DNA from: Geosiphon pyriformis
Lineage: Eukaryota > Glomeromycota > Glomeromycetes > Archaeosporales > Geosiphonaceae
Direction of reading: 5' to 3'
Length of the DNA: 64,000 nt
Assembly (NCBI GenBank): GCA_016748015.1
Contig: JAAOMT010000703.1
Coordinates: 1,276,057-1,340,056, forward strand
The stretch's first letter is position 1. Every line of letters begins with the position of its first letter. Position numbers and translations under genes: made by a program. The notes beneath the pieces are model-generated. The model searched no databases and had not been told where the DNA came from. It saw only the letters and a program-made list of their open reading frames with translations. This document shows positions 1 through 12,370 of the stretch, in pieces.

Positions 1-939
1 TTTTACTAAAATTTATTACTATAAAACACTGTTTATAGTATTCAAAACTTATTGATCAGAAAATAAAAAATTAAATAATACTTATAGATATTATACAGGT
101 AAAAAAATATTTTACAAGATATTTCACATTCTTTATAATAAATTTAGCTTGTTAAAAAACAATTGAACACAAATTATGTATTACAATTTCAAAGCTAAAT
201 AATTTAATAATTTAATAATTTTATAATAATATTTATTATTTTTATTATTTTTATATATATATTTATTGAATTTATAATGAATAAATAGCAAATAAAAATT
301 AAAGTATACACTTTTTCTGGCAAAATAAATGAAAAAACCTAGAATAAAATTGAATTTTATTAATTCAAAAGCTATTTAAATGTTATAAAATTTTAAATAA
401 AATAGATAAATTGAAGAAAAATTTACTTTTTAATTTTTGTGATCATAATACAGATAATAATAATTATATTATTAATAAAAGTTATGAAAATAAAAAACAT
501 ATATTAATAATTAAAAAAACTAAATATGTAATAATAAATTTATTAACTACTCAAATTTTAATTAATTTTTTAAAATAATATAATGTATTTTATATTAATT
601 ATAAAAAATACTATAATAAATATTATAGACAATATTTTACAAAAATAAACAAACCAAAATTAGCCAATTTAGAATTATTAAAAAACATTGGTTTTTTATA
701 TATTTTAATTAATATATATATATCTTTTTTTTCTTATTTTTATGATTACATTTAAAATAAAAAGTAAAAAAGTTACAAACACCATAATATTTAAAATTAC
801 TGAAAATATTTTTATTAAAATTGCACTTATAGCTACAAAAACTATTCAATAGCACTTTGTAAAAATGTTTTTCTTAAATAATATTATAATAAACCAGTTT
901 TTTACTGGTATTAAAGCACTTTTTTTAAAAATAATATAT

Positions 940-1670
940 TAAAGATAGTTTTAATAAAGTCTATTATCTTAAAAAACTTTAAGGCTTTTAATTTTAAGCC
1001 AATAGCCCAGTTTTTGTTTTTTTTGTTATTCTTTTTTTAACTGCTAAATGATAATTAATTGCTTGAATTGGTATTTGGTTTTGTCATTTAATATGTTAAA
1101 TTTCAATTAATTTTTGCTGGTTTTAAAAGTTAAACGAATTATGTCTTTATATATAATTTTAAATAATTAATTTTAAAGATTAAATTGATTAAATAGACAC
1201 TTAAATACTTTTTTTTCTTTGTATTTTAAAAATATCATTTTTGGTAATATTTAAAAAATATATACAATTATTAAAAATCTTCTAAATAAGTACTCTTTAT
1301 TTTAATATTTAATAAGATTACAAAGGCCAAATTGTTTTATATTAAAACTGCTTTTTAGTTTATATATAATATTTTTGGTTTGAAATTAACTATTAAGAAT
1401 AATATTAAGCTTTTTTGTATAAAGTTTATATTTTAAACATTTTTAAATACTATTATATAAATTAAGTTTATTGATTACTTTTTTTTTACTTTTAATATTG
1501 TTAAATCTTTTGTGTTTTTTGTTTTTGATTTTGTTTCTATTATTATTGTTTTTTATAAAATTATTTATAATTATTATAAACAATATTAAAAGTACTATAA
1601 ATGTTTTTAGTAAAGTTTTTAATATTAAATTAAAGTTTGTTAACCAGTAATAATACAGCATTATAATTTT
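940..1670. repeat. Decayed dispersed repeat, family R1, copy 1
   Basis: This segment shares ordered blocks with segments at about 11,740-12,370, 14,330-14,790 and 20,900-21,720. One common block reads roughly actgctttttagttt near 1347; another reads attaagaataatattaag near 1390; a third ends in ttaaattaaagtttgttaa near 1625-1643. Similarity over several hundred bases in the same order indicates copies of one old transposon. No domain survives, so its class is unknown. The copies are as A+T-rich as the oldest LINE copies, suggesting the same mutation process. Confidence 0.5.
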
Positions 1671-4600
1671 CAGATTATATATGGTTTCGATACTATTTTG
1701 GTTAATTAATTAGTTTTGTAAAAAAAAAAGTATTAAAATATATATTTTTTTATTAAAAACAGAAAATTGTTTTAAAAAATACTTTTAAGACTAAGTTAGT
1801 AAATTTGAGATTAACAAGCTAGTTTTTTAAGTATGTAGTTGTATTTGCTTTATTTTTTAATTTTCTAATTTTGTGATTAAAATATATTATTATTATTATT
1901 AATTCTTATAAAGACCTATATATTGTTATTATTTAAACTATTACTTAAAAAAAATTATATTTGGTAAAAAACTTCTGATTGTTTTAAATATTAATTTTTA
2001 GATTATATAATTTTAAATTGTAAAATAATTTTACTTTTTTCTTTTAAACTTTGTTGAAATTTGTAATTGGTTCTAAAGTTTTTATAAATGATTTTTTAAA
2101 AGCTTTAAATGCTTAATATTAAATTAAATACAAATAAAATTGTTGTATAATTAGCTAGTTTAATTCTTGATAATAATAATTTAGTTGTAATTATGCATAA
2201 AATAGCTGTATTAAATAAATTTGTTTTAGTAAATTTAATTTAGCTTAGCTTGAATTAGCTTGATTAATAAGTCATATATAAAAAACAGAGAAATTATGAT
2301 TATTTATAAAATTTTAAATTTTATATTATAATTATTAATTAGAATACGCTTTATTAAAACAATAAAAAATAAAAAAATATAATATAATTTCAATAATTTT
2401 TATTTTATTTTTATTTTAAAAAGTTAAACTATAAATTTGGTTTATGTTTTTATTACATATAACTAACTATTTAATCTAAGTTAATAATTAATTAATTATT
2501 TTTTAAATTAAAGATATTTAATGTTTTAATTTTATTAGGTAGTTTTTAAATATCTGTTAATTATAAATATGCTTTTGTATTTATTTTTTTTGTTGCATTT
2601 ACATATTATATAATTTTTTATAACTAATTATAATTAAAAATTTATCTTTAAAATTACAAAAACTAATAATATTAAAATAAGTCTTTTTTTATTCCTAAAT
2701 TGTTTACAACTTTTAAGCAAAGTTTTAATTATTTTAAAGATATGTTTAATGTTAATTTTTAAAAAAATAAAATACTATTTCACATTTATAGCTGGATTTA
2801 TTTGAACAACCACAAAGAAAATAATTAAGTTTACCGAAAAATTAAGCTTTATAACAATAAAATTAACTAATTTTGATAAAATTTACAATTTAGAGTTAAG
2901 CAGACATGTTTTAAACTCATATATTTTATTAGAAAAACTACAAAAAAAAATAAAAACCGCAGCTTTAACATAAAACACCAAACCAAAAAACTAAATTAAT
3001 AAAAACTTTAAATGCAACAAAAAACTTGAAAAAACTGTTCTAAAAAACCAAGAAAACAAATTTACAATTAGAAACCAAATAATTTAATCTTTAATATTTA
3101 GAAATTTTTCAACAAATATAATTTTTATATAAAATACTGGTTTTAATAACTGTTTTATTAAAACGGTTTTTAAACTTAAAAGTAATTATAACAAACTATT
3201 AACAATAATTAGTATTAAAAACAAAAATTAAAATAAATTTGATTAATAGTTAAAAAACCAAATTACTAATTTCAAAAGCCATATAACCCAAAAATTAGGT
3301 TTAAATACATTTTAAGAAGCAATAATCTCTTTTTAATTAAGAAAAAATTCTAATAATATTTTTTATTATTAAAACTAATTAACAAGCAAAAACAGTTTTA
3401 ATAATAACCATAATAAGTTTTGCAAAAGAACACTTATTTAAAACAGCCATCTTTTGGAAAGAACTTAAATTGTCAAATAATATACTGTTACAAATATGCA
3501 GACTTTAGCTTAATTTTTAAAAATATTTAAAGCATTTATAATTTTGTTAAAAAAACATTCAACAAGATATTATATAAAGCCACAGCGGCAAGAGCAAAAA
3601 CAAAAACAAATATTAAAAAAGATTTTACAATTTTAAAATAAAAAAAATTAGCAAGTATAATTTGAACAGGAGTATTCAAAAAGACTTAAAATACAAATTT
3701 TATTCAAAAAAGTTTAATATTGTCTTTAATAACCAACTTTAAATTAATAAAATTATACAGAAACTAGAAAACAATTTTAACAAAAGCCAATATAAAATTT
3801 GCATTTTTACAAAACATTATAATAGAGACTATTTAGACAAAAATTTTGATAATTTATAATTGTTTTTCAAATACCACCAAAACCAAATATATTTTAAAAA
3901 ACAAAAAAAGAGTGCTTCAGTTTTTATTTTTTTTAGTCTAATCTTTGAAATCAGATAACTTAATGTAATAATTAAATTATATAAAAGTAACTTATTTTGT
4001 TTTAAAAATGTTAATAATCAATTAAAATTCAACTTATCAAGCAATTTACTTATGTGCTTTAAGCACTTTTTCATTGTTCTTTATAATTAAGATTAGAGTG
4101 TAAATTGAATTGAATTAAAATAAAGATGGCTATTAAGTTAAATAAACAAATTAATATTTTTTATTAGCTTTTCGCAATTCTTTTACATGTTTTTCTCATT
4201 AATTAAATATTAAACTCCTTGTTTCCGAATTTTCATCATGGTCAGCATTAGAGGCAATTCGATATATTGGTATTTCAACACTTTTCAATAAGCCTACTAA
4301 TACAAAGTAAAATGGGAAAATTTACCATCTAGAATAATAAATAATCATGAAAGGATGACTTTCTTGTTTTCAATTCGCCTAATAACATTTTTAAGATAAA
4401 AATTTAAATTTAAACTCTAATTAGTGATAAAAAGACCAAATTTAAATAAAATTTGAGGTATTAATAATTTAAAATTTTATAAAGAATCAATCTATAAAAG
4501 CTAAATCATAATTTGAATATCTAATATTTAACATTCTTTCAAATTAAAATAATAGATATATTTATTAATTGTAAAACAATATTAAAAAAGGAAAAAAATA

Positions 4601-7047
4601 GCAAATGCAAAATCAGTCAAATAAGAATATTTGAAAATAATTAATAGATCATTTTGAAATTTTTGATTAATTAATAAACAATATTGAAATTAGGTTTTTA
4701 CAATATATAAAACACATGTACTTTGTTTTTTCTGTTATAAGATTTTAATTTTCAATTTTTTTAGAAATTATATTTTTTCAAAGTTTTCAATTAAAAAAGT
4801 TATTTAAAAAAATTATACTGTAAAATGTTATTCATATTATTAAATTTTATTAAATTTATAATTAAATAAAAAAACAAGTTTTATTTTATTTTAAAAAATA
4901 TTACGAATTATTAAATCAAACTATTATTTTCTTTTAAACATAAATATTTTAGTTTATTTTATTTTGACAAATTAAATATATTCAAAAGCGAAATTAGCCT
5001 AATCAATTTGATAAAAAAGATATTCGCATATTTAAAATTAAACAAAAATAAAAAACAACTATCTGTTTTTAGTTTTAAACAAACTATTATAACAAAAAAT
5101 TATTATTTCAACAAAAATGCTTATAAATCAAAAATATTTATTTTTAAAAATAAACTTTTTTAATATTTAGTAAGTCTAACATAATTATAGAACTGTGTTA
5201 TTTTTTATTGCCAATTATAAAATATATCTTTTTTATTAAATTTTTTCAAAAATATTAACAATTTGGATTTTTAAACTATTAATTATATGAATACTTTTAA
5301 AAATATTTTTGATTTTGTTTGTAAAATAATTTATTTTCCTTTAATATTATTTATTTATTTTTAAATTTTCCATTTTTATGTTTAAATTTTTTTATTGCTG
5401 TTTGTGTAAACAAGCTATTAACAGCTTAAAATATGATTTAAAATTTAAAATAGAGATTTTGGGTAATAATTATTTTATTTAAAATATTTATATAAATCGT
5501 GATATTTTTAAGTAATTCTTTAATGTTTTCAACCAATTTTGATAAAAAATAAAAGTGTTGTTACTCAAAATATTCAAAAAATGCTTATAAAAAATTAAAT
5601 AGTTTTAAAACCATTTATTTGTTATTTCTTAAAAAAATTACTTTAAAAGTTTTGGCTTTACTCTATTTATAAATTTAATTTCAATTTATTTTAATTTTTT
5701 TTATGGTAATTATATATAGTTTTTTTGGTTTCTTGTGAACTGTTTTCTGAATTAAAATGCCTTTTTTAAAAGTAAATCACAATTAGTGCTAAAATTTTCT
5801 AATTTTTTCGATTAAAAAATAGCTTGTAATAAACTTTTATTGTATATAAAATTTTTAACTAAAATTTTATTCAAAAATCTGTTAATAAAATATTAATTTT
5901 TATAAATAAAAATTATGGTTGTATTTGACCCTATTTACAAACAAGTAGATCTAGCAATTTAATACCATATATTATTTTAATTTTTATTATAGAACTTTTA
6001 TCTTTTATCAAAAGAAAAAAAAGAATTCAGAATATCTGCCAACTGTTTTTTAATAGTTTTATTAAAGCTAAAAAATTCAAAAAAGTTGAATCCCAAAAAT
6101 AAAAATAGATTAAATCTTAAATGTTTGTAATTTTTGCAAAAATAATAAAACTTCTTTGAAATTTTGTTGATATTTGAGTTTTTAATATCAAAATATTCAG
6201 TCTTTTTGACTTCAAAATTGAAGTATAGCAAACAAGTGTAAGTTAATATTTTTACTTAGATGAAATAAATGAATATTATTAATTAGTCTTAAAAAATTAT
6301 AATATTTGCCTCTAATTAATTACAATTGAAAATTACTGTATATTATTTACAATACTTTTTTAAGTAATTTTTGTTGTTAAAACTGTATATAATAGAAGTA
6401 AAATATGTAAATAATATTTTAATTTGTCAAAAATTTTCTATAAAACGATTAAGTATAACTTCTTGAATGTTTAATCAATTCAAGAATTTTACCACCGGAA
6501 TTTTAAATATATAATTGAAAATACTACTTTTGTTAAAAAAAAATATCGAATTATTATACTGCCATACATATTGTAATATGTAATTCAACAAGATTAAAAA
6601 CAACTTTACTTGAAATAAAATTTTTAACAAGTAATAACAAAAAAACAATATTAAACAGCTTATATTACTTTGTACAAAAATAATTCTTTTTTTAAGGAAG
6701 CTTTATACTCAATATTAATATAAATTTTGTGTAAAAAGAGATGATCAATTATTAATAATCTTTTAAACAAGCATTATTGTATTAATTAACAATTTTTAAA
6801 GTATTATTTATTGTAAGTTTAATAAAAAGATAAAACAATTTTACTAGCATATTATTTTTTACATTTAAATTAAAAATTTTGATAAGTGCATTTAGAAAAA
6901 TACAAAATATTATTTTACTTATGTGTTTTTATATTATTAATAAAAACAAAAAATCTTGATATAAGAGCTTTTTATTATTTTTTTAACAGTTTTCAACTTT
7001 TAATAATTATTTATCTATGATTTATTACATATATTAGCCATCTTATT

Positions 7048-7130
7048 TTTAGATTTAATTATTAATATAATTATTAAATTAATTATTAATCTGATTATTA
7101 AATTAATTATTAATCTGATTATGAATTTGC
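7048..7130. repeat. Short A+T-rich tandem repeat
   Basis: About three imperfect copies of a unit of roughly 25 bases resembling attaaattaattattaatc follow one another. It lies in the gene-free stretch upstream of the BTB gene and has no visible coding role. Confidence 0.6.
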
Positions 7131-7900
7131 TTATTTGTTTTTTTGAAAGATATATAAACAACACTCTATAAAACTGTAAAAACAATATTAGTTATATATT
7201 TGCTGAAATCAATTATTTGAACACAATAATTCAAATTTCTTCCTATATTTTTTAATCTAAAAGAGCATAATTTTTTTTTTAATTTGAATTTGTGTTAAGC
7301 TTTTGAAAAATGTAATTAAATAAATAATTACTGAAAATACAAACAATATCTGTTACCAAATTTTAAAAGCACTAATTAAGACATAAAATTATATTAATTA
7401 TGTTATCTTTTGTTAACAATACAGATGATTTTTTTATTTTTTAAACTCTTTTGAAATATAATGACTGAGATATTTATAAAACAATTTTACATATTCAATT
7501 TATACATATTTAATCTATTTTTTTATTGAAATTTCTTTTTAATTATTTTTTTATCATATAATACTTGTTTTTTGCTATTAATTAATATGCTCCAATTTGT
7601 GAAGTTTTTAAATTTTAATTCATTCACTATTGTATGAATAATTACTTTTTTTTGCCAAATTTGCATTATTGTTATAAACTTAATCATATCTACAAAATGT
7701 AAACAAAAATGCAATACTTTTTCTAAATTTTGTAGAAGTAGAATCTCACCAGATTTAAATAAAATTTTATATTTCAATTATGTTTTTAATTTTGCATTAT
7801 TTATTTGTGAAATTTCGATTATTTTATTGTGAGATTAAATTTGTGATAAAGATTTAAAATTTTGTATTAGATTTCAAATTTAAAATAAGGAACTTATATG

Positions 7901-7917
7901 AGATCATCTGTCGATCA
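7901..7917 (+). promoter_or_regulatory. GATC-containing upstream motif shared with the lipase promoters
   Basis: The 17-mer AGATCATCTGTCGATCA lies about 15 bases upstream of the TATA box of the BTB gene. Nearly the same word occurs upstream of lipase copy 1 (15518-15534, two mismatches) and, with one extra C, upstream of lipase copy 2 (18474-18491). It contains two GATC cores. In an A+T-rich background this match between unrelated genes suggests a common binding site. That it is regulatory is inference. Confidence 0.4.
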
Positions 7918-7931
7918 CTTTTTACATGTAG

Positions 7932-7938
7932 TATAAAA
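7932..7938 (+). promoter_or_regulatory. TATA box of the BTB-TLDc gene
   Basis: TATAAAA in the context gtataaaagtcag, 83 bases before the ATG at 8021. The spacing fits a transcript start around 7960-7970 and a short 5' leader. Confidence 0.6.
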
Positions 7939-8020
7939 GTCAGTGCTGATTTGATTTTGTGAAAAATATACACTGCAGATTGAAATATTAATATTTCAAA
8001 GCTTTTTAGATATTTTACAA

Positions 8021-9518
8021 ATGTCGTCCCAACAACACTTTCACTCTTTATCCAATGATTTTGGGAATCTATTTGACAGTCAAAAGTTCTCTGATGTTAG
8101 AATTATAGTTGGCGAAGCGCCTAATATTAGAACTTTTCACGCTCATTCGCAAATTTTAGCAGCAAGATCACCCTATTTTGCTGTAGCACTCTCTAATAAT
8201 TGGATTAAAAGGGAAAATAATACTATTATCTTCGCTAAACCTAATATCTCCTAATATTTTTGAGATAATTCTCAGGTAAGGGTTTTCATTTGCTTTAAAG
8301 TATTTTGGGCAACATAAATTCATATGTTTTATTTTCCTGCACAGATATATTTATAATGGCGAGATTTCTCTTGATAAACATGGAGTAACTACCATTTTAG
8401 AATTGCTCGTTATCGCTGACGAGCTTATTCTAGAAAACTTTATTGATCCCCTTGAAGAATATTTGATTGAACACCATGCAAAAGAGCTAGAAGAAAATTT
8501 CGCCACTTTGCAGACAACTTCATTTATGCATGATTCTTTCAAAAAGTTACAAAATTTCTGCGCCGAAATAGCTGCTAAAAATCCAGCTATAGTCTTCAAC
8601 TCACAAGATTTTATCTCCCTTAATGAAAATGCACTTTCCTCAATTTTAACCCGAGATGACCTAAATATAGAAGAATCTGAAATATGGGAAAAGATTGTGG
8701 AATGGGGAGTTGCTAAATTGGATAACAATATTCAGATGAAAAACGTTTTTAACTGGACAGATGAAAACTTTAACGCCTTTAAGGAATCTATTGAAAGACT
8801 TTTACCTTTAATCCGCTTCTTTAACATATCTTCAGTTGACTTCTATCACAAAGTAAAACCATTTGCGAGAATTTTACCTGGAACTTTATATGAAGATCTT
8901 TTACATCATTATCTCGTACCGGGTAGCCATCAAAAGTCCATAGACGCTCAGCCAATGCGTTTTTCTCGATCAAATATTGATTCAAAACTTCTTCGATCGC
9001 ATAATATAAGACAGCTTGATCATTGGATTCAAGGCAAAGATGAAAATACTCCTTTTGAAAATCAACTTGGAAATGATTTCCAATTGTTACTTCGAGGCAG
9101 TCGAGACGGATTCACTCCAGCCGATTTTCATCGATTATGCGATAATAAAGGAGCCACAGTAAGCGTAATAAAAGTGAAAGGAACTGGTCAGCTAATTGGC
9201 GGCTATAACCCACAATCTTGGCACTCTATGAATAAATGGTTGGAGGGAATAAGAAGTTTTATTTTTTCCCTTGGAGATGGCAAAGCTGGAAATGCTAAAC
9301 TTAGCAAATTTGTTGGAAAGTATGGACCTTATGATGGGCTAAATAACGGACCCCAATTTAGTTTTGATATTCGTGTGTGTAGCAAAGATTTCAAAAATAG
9401 TCCAGAGTGCTATTGTCAAAAGACAGATTATGAGCATGCTATAATGCCTGGATCAGAAAAGGGACGGGTGAATTTCCTTTTCGAGGAGTATGAAGTTTTT
9501 CAAATTATAAAAAGATAA
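8021..9518 (+). pseudogene. BTB-BACK-TLDc domain protein, two exons, one frameshift
   Basis: Exon 1 is 8021-8275 and exon 2 is 8345-9518, separated by a 69-base intron (gtaag...cacag). Exon 1 encodes a BTB/POZ fold (FSDVRIIVGE, FHAHSQILAARSPYF), typical of dimerising substrate adaptors of Cul3 ubiquitin ligases. Exon 2 encodes the end of the BTB domain and a BACK-like helical region (about ILELLVIADEL to VEWGVAK), then a C-terminal TLDc domain (LLLRGSRDGFTPADFHRLCD, GGYNPQSW, FIFSLGD, ending FLFEEYEVFQIIKR). The last part of exon 1 is open only in another frame: after codon 8246-8248 (Ile) a Ser codon has lost two bases, giving a premature TAA at 8252-8254. Otherwise the frame is clean, so this is a recent pseudogene or an assembly error. 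The family is very large in Rhizophagus-type fungi. TATA box and GATC motif lie just upstream. Confidence 0.88.
8276..8344 (+). other. Intron of the BTB-TLDc gene
   Basis: Starts gtaagg and ends ttcctgcacag, 69 bases. Joining AG (8274-8275) with A (8345) makes an Arg codon and restores the expected BTB sequence LRYIYNGEI, which supports both splice sites. Confidence 0.8.
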
Positions 9519-9774
9519 ATATGTTATTATCTAATTTGATCATACATATTGTGAAGACTGCACTGGCAGAATATTATATAGCTACTATTTAAACCCCACA
9601 ATAAAGTTAAAAAAATATTTTAACATCAAAAAACCTTTAGAACTTATAATAAAAGTAATCTCTAAAGTTTAGGTCTTTATTTCAGGCTAAAACCATAAAA
9701 CGCTTGTTAGCTGAATGGAATTAGAAATACAACTTTAAAATTATAATTTTAGATATTTTTTTTTACTAGAAATA

Positions 9775-11047
9775 CACTGGTAAGAAAAAAATTGGAAAAA
9801 TATGAATCTACTAAGATTGCGTTTGGTTTAACCATTTTTGGTAAGTTTTGTGACGATAAAAATAGAAACAGAATATTAGGTAAGTGGCTGAGCTCTAAAA
9901 ACATTTTCTTGCGTATTAACTAATATATTTTTTTAAAACTTGTCTTTGAAATGCTGACTTCAAAGCAAGAAACACAACGGCAAGTCGTATTACATTTTTG
10001 GAAACAAGGAATATGAAAGGCGAAAGAAATACAGAATAAAATGAATATACCCCTTTCTACAATCTATAATATCCTCGAAAAATTCAAAAAAAAGGAACAA
10101 TAAAGCATGCGAATGGTAATGGTCAGCCAAAAAAGATTACGGGAAATTCTTCGAAAGTATTAGGGCAGAATATTCATAAAGATTCCTTAGTTTTGTCTAG
10201 ATATTTAGCAATAAAGCTGGCTAAGAAGGGAATAAATGTTTCTCATGTTACAATTCAAAACCATTTATCCAACCTTAATTATAAAAAAAGTCTTCCTAGA
10301 GCAATTCCAATGCTGACCAAAGAACATAAGCAAAAATGTGTAGAATGGGCCAAAAAACACATGAACGATGATTGGAAAAGAACAGTTTTTACTGACGAAA
10401 CATCTTTTCAACTTTTTCAAAACATGGTAAAGTGTTGGCATAAAAGGTACTCGACCAATTTGTCCTATGCCTAAAGATCGAACAAAAATTCTTGCGTGGG
10501 AGGGTTTCTACGAAAAAGGAAAGATTATTCTGTTTTGTTCAAATAATAAATGCTCAATTTTATATAAATATTCTTCGTAACCACTTACCTGAAATTAGAG
10601 CAATGCTGGGGGATAATTGGCGATTCCAACAAGATAATGACCCCAAGCATACTAGCAAGCTTGCCAAAGAGTTTATTGCTGAGAATACAACTGATTTGTT
10701 GGGGTGGCCATCTAATAGGCCCGACTTAAACCCAATAAAAAACCTTTGGGCTATTGTTAAAAAGAATGTAGAAAAAAGAATGCCTCAAAATCATAGTGAA
10801 TTAGAGAGATTTATGGGGCAAGAGTGGCAAAATATTCTTGAATCTACCTTAATTGGGTTAGTAGGATCAATGAGGCGGCGTTGTGAAATGATAATTGAGA
10901 CAAATGGTGAAAGAATTTTCTATTAATTTTTTTTAATAAAATTATATGGTATTTGACTTTCTAATAAAAGTTGTTTTATGTAATTTGATATATTGGTTAA
11001 GACATAGTAATTATTTTTATATTTCCAATTATTTTCTTACCAGACTG
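9775..11047 (+). mobile_element. Tc1/mariner-like DNA transposon, full length, inactive
   Basis: The left end begins CACTGGTAAGAAAA (9775) and continues into a segment similar to TTGGAAAAATAT. The right end is the inverse, ending TTTTCTTACCAGACTG at 11047; the left terminus lacks two bases relative to the right. Both ends are flanked by TA (9773-9774 and 11048-11049), the target duplication of this superfamily. Length is about 1.27 kb, normal for Tc1 elements. It lies directly downstream of the BTB gene and encodes one broken transposase. Confidence 0.85.
9951..10926 (+). pseudogene. Tc1-type DDE transposase, frameshifted
   Basis: From ATG 9951 the frame encodes an N-terminal helix-turn-helix region (SKQETQRQVVLHFWKQGI, then STIYNILEKF). 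The DDE catalytic region follows: first Asp in VFTDETSFQLF, second in FQQDNDPKHTS, and the third-residue motif RPDLNPIKNLW. In Tc1-like relatives the last motif carries an acidic residue where Lys is read here (AAA at 10738-10740), consistent with a G-to-A change in GAA. There is a TGA in the HTH region where Trp is plausible, and frame changes occur near 10095 (A-run), near 10448 and near 10540. The protein ends RRRCEMIIETNGERIFY, a usual C-terminus for this family. It cannot make active transposase. Confidence 0.9.
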
Positions 11048-11739
11048 TAAAATAAAAATATATACTTTTATAAATGTCTAATGAGGACGTCAAGATTTTC
11101 AATTAAAAAGATGCCTTCAGCTCCGAGACACTAACTTTTTAATAAATAGATTCTTCTAATTAATATTTTAAAAATTGAGATATTTCTCAGTAAGCTCGAA
11201 ATACCTAGTTTTTTTTATTTAACCTTATATTTTCCACTGTTCCCTTTAGAATTTTCAGTTTGCATTTGAAAAAGATTTTTTTGATTCAAGCTTAATAAAA
11301 AATGAATAATGTATTTTTGATATTTTTTAATTAATTTATTAATAAGTCAAAAATGCGATTAAATGCTTTTGGAATTTATATTCATTGTTTAAAATAATAC
11401 AAATGTTTATACCTGAAATTCAATTCTTTATTTTAATCTTCTAAAACAAATTTTAAAGATACTTTAATGTTTAAAAGTATATAATTTAATTTTATATAAT
11501 AACATATGTTAAGCATAAACATAAAAATATAAGTCAGTTAGTAAAAAAAGTTCAAAATTAAAAAAGTTTTGATTTGATTATTGAGATTTTTTAACAAGCT
11601 TTATATAACAAAAAGATCCTCATTACAACTATAAAATTGTAGATTTAATAAACAATTTAATTAGAGAAAAACACGCAAATCAAATATTATTTATTATTAA
11701 AAATATGATATATTATATGTTTATTCAATATTAAAATCA

Positions 11740-12370
11740 AAAAAACAGTCCTTTTATTTTTTTTACCAATACTGTTACCAAATCTTTTAGAATATTAAAT
11801 AATAATATTTTTTTGGTATTTTTTAAAACACTTTGTTGTATTAGAATTTATTGTTTTTTCTGAAAAATAAAAATTTGGTTGGTATTTTAGTACTAATTAT
11901 AATTCTTAAGTTTATTTTGGCATTAAATTGGTAATATATTAAAATTTGGCTATATTGTTTAATAAGAATTATTCTAATCAATTATTTTTAATTATAAAAA
12001 CAAAACAAATTATATCAAATAAGCAGTCTTTTTTTAGTGGCTGGTGTTTTTTAAATGAAAATAACTTATATAAAGATTGCTTTTTAGCTTTTACACAGTT
12101 TTATTGATATTAGATTGGCTATTAAAAACAATATTAGGCTTTTTTATTTGATGTTTGTATTTAAATACTACTACTAAAATAAAACTTGCTAAATTTTTTA
12201 CTAATTTTTAAGATTGTAAAATGTACTGTAGTTTCTGCTTCGGCTGCTATTGTATTTTATAATATTTTATAATATTTTTTTTAATAATATTAAAAATGCT
12301 TTTGGAATATTTAATAAAATTTTTGTTATTAAATTAAAAGTTTGTTAAATTGTTATAATTTAAAAAAACC
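11740..12370. repeat. Decayed dispersed repeat, family R1, copy 2
   Basis: Matches copy 1 block by block: gattgctttttagctttt near 12,075, attaaaaacaatattaggc near 12,120, and the block ending attaaattaaaagtttgtt near 12,330-12,347. This copy is less decayed (it keeps a few G+C-richer words such as gcttcggctgctattg near 12,237), so it is the better starting point for identifying the parent element. Confidence 0.5.

Larger units (their letters stand above)
1..7880. other. A+T-rich region of decayed repeats, no credible gene
   Basis: Extremely A+T-rich sequence with stop codons dense in all frames. Short open frames occur (for example on the minus strand at 5998-6231 and 7523-7777), but their products are low-complexity Lys/Phe/Ile/Asn strings without a domain I recognise, so I do not call them genes. 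Part of it (about 940-1670) belongs to a decayed repeat family seen elsewhere in the window, and about 7048-7130 is a short tandem repeat. A stretch near 4160-4300 is slightly less A+T-rich and could be a gene remnant, but I could not identify it. Confidence 0.6.

Noticed and set aside
8351-8728. Minus-strand open frame over the BTB-TLDc exon
   Set aside because: Antisense shadow of exon 2; no domain and the plus strand is clearly coding.
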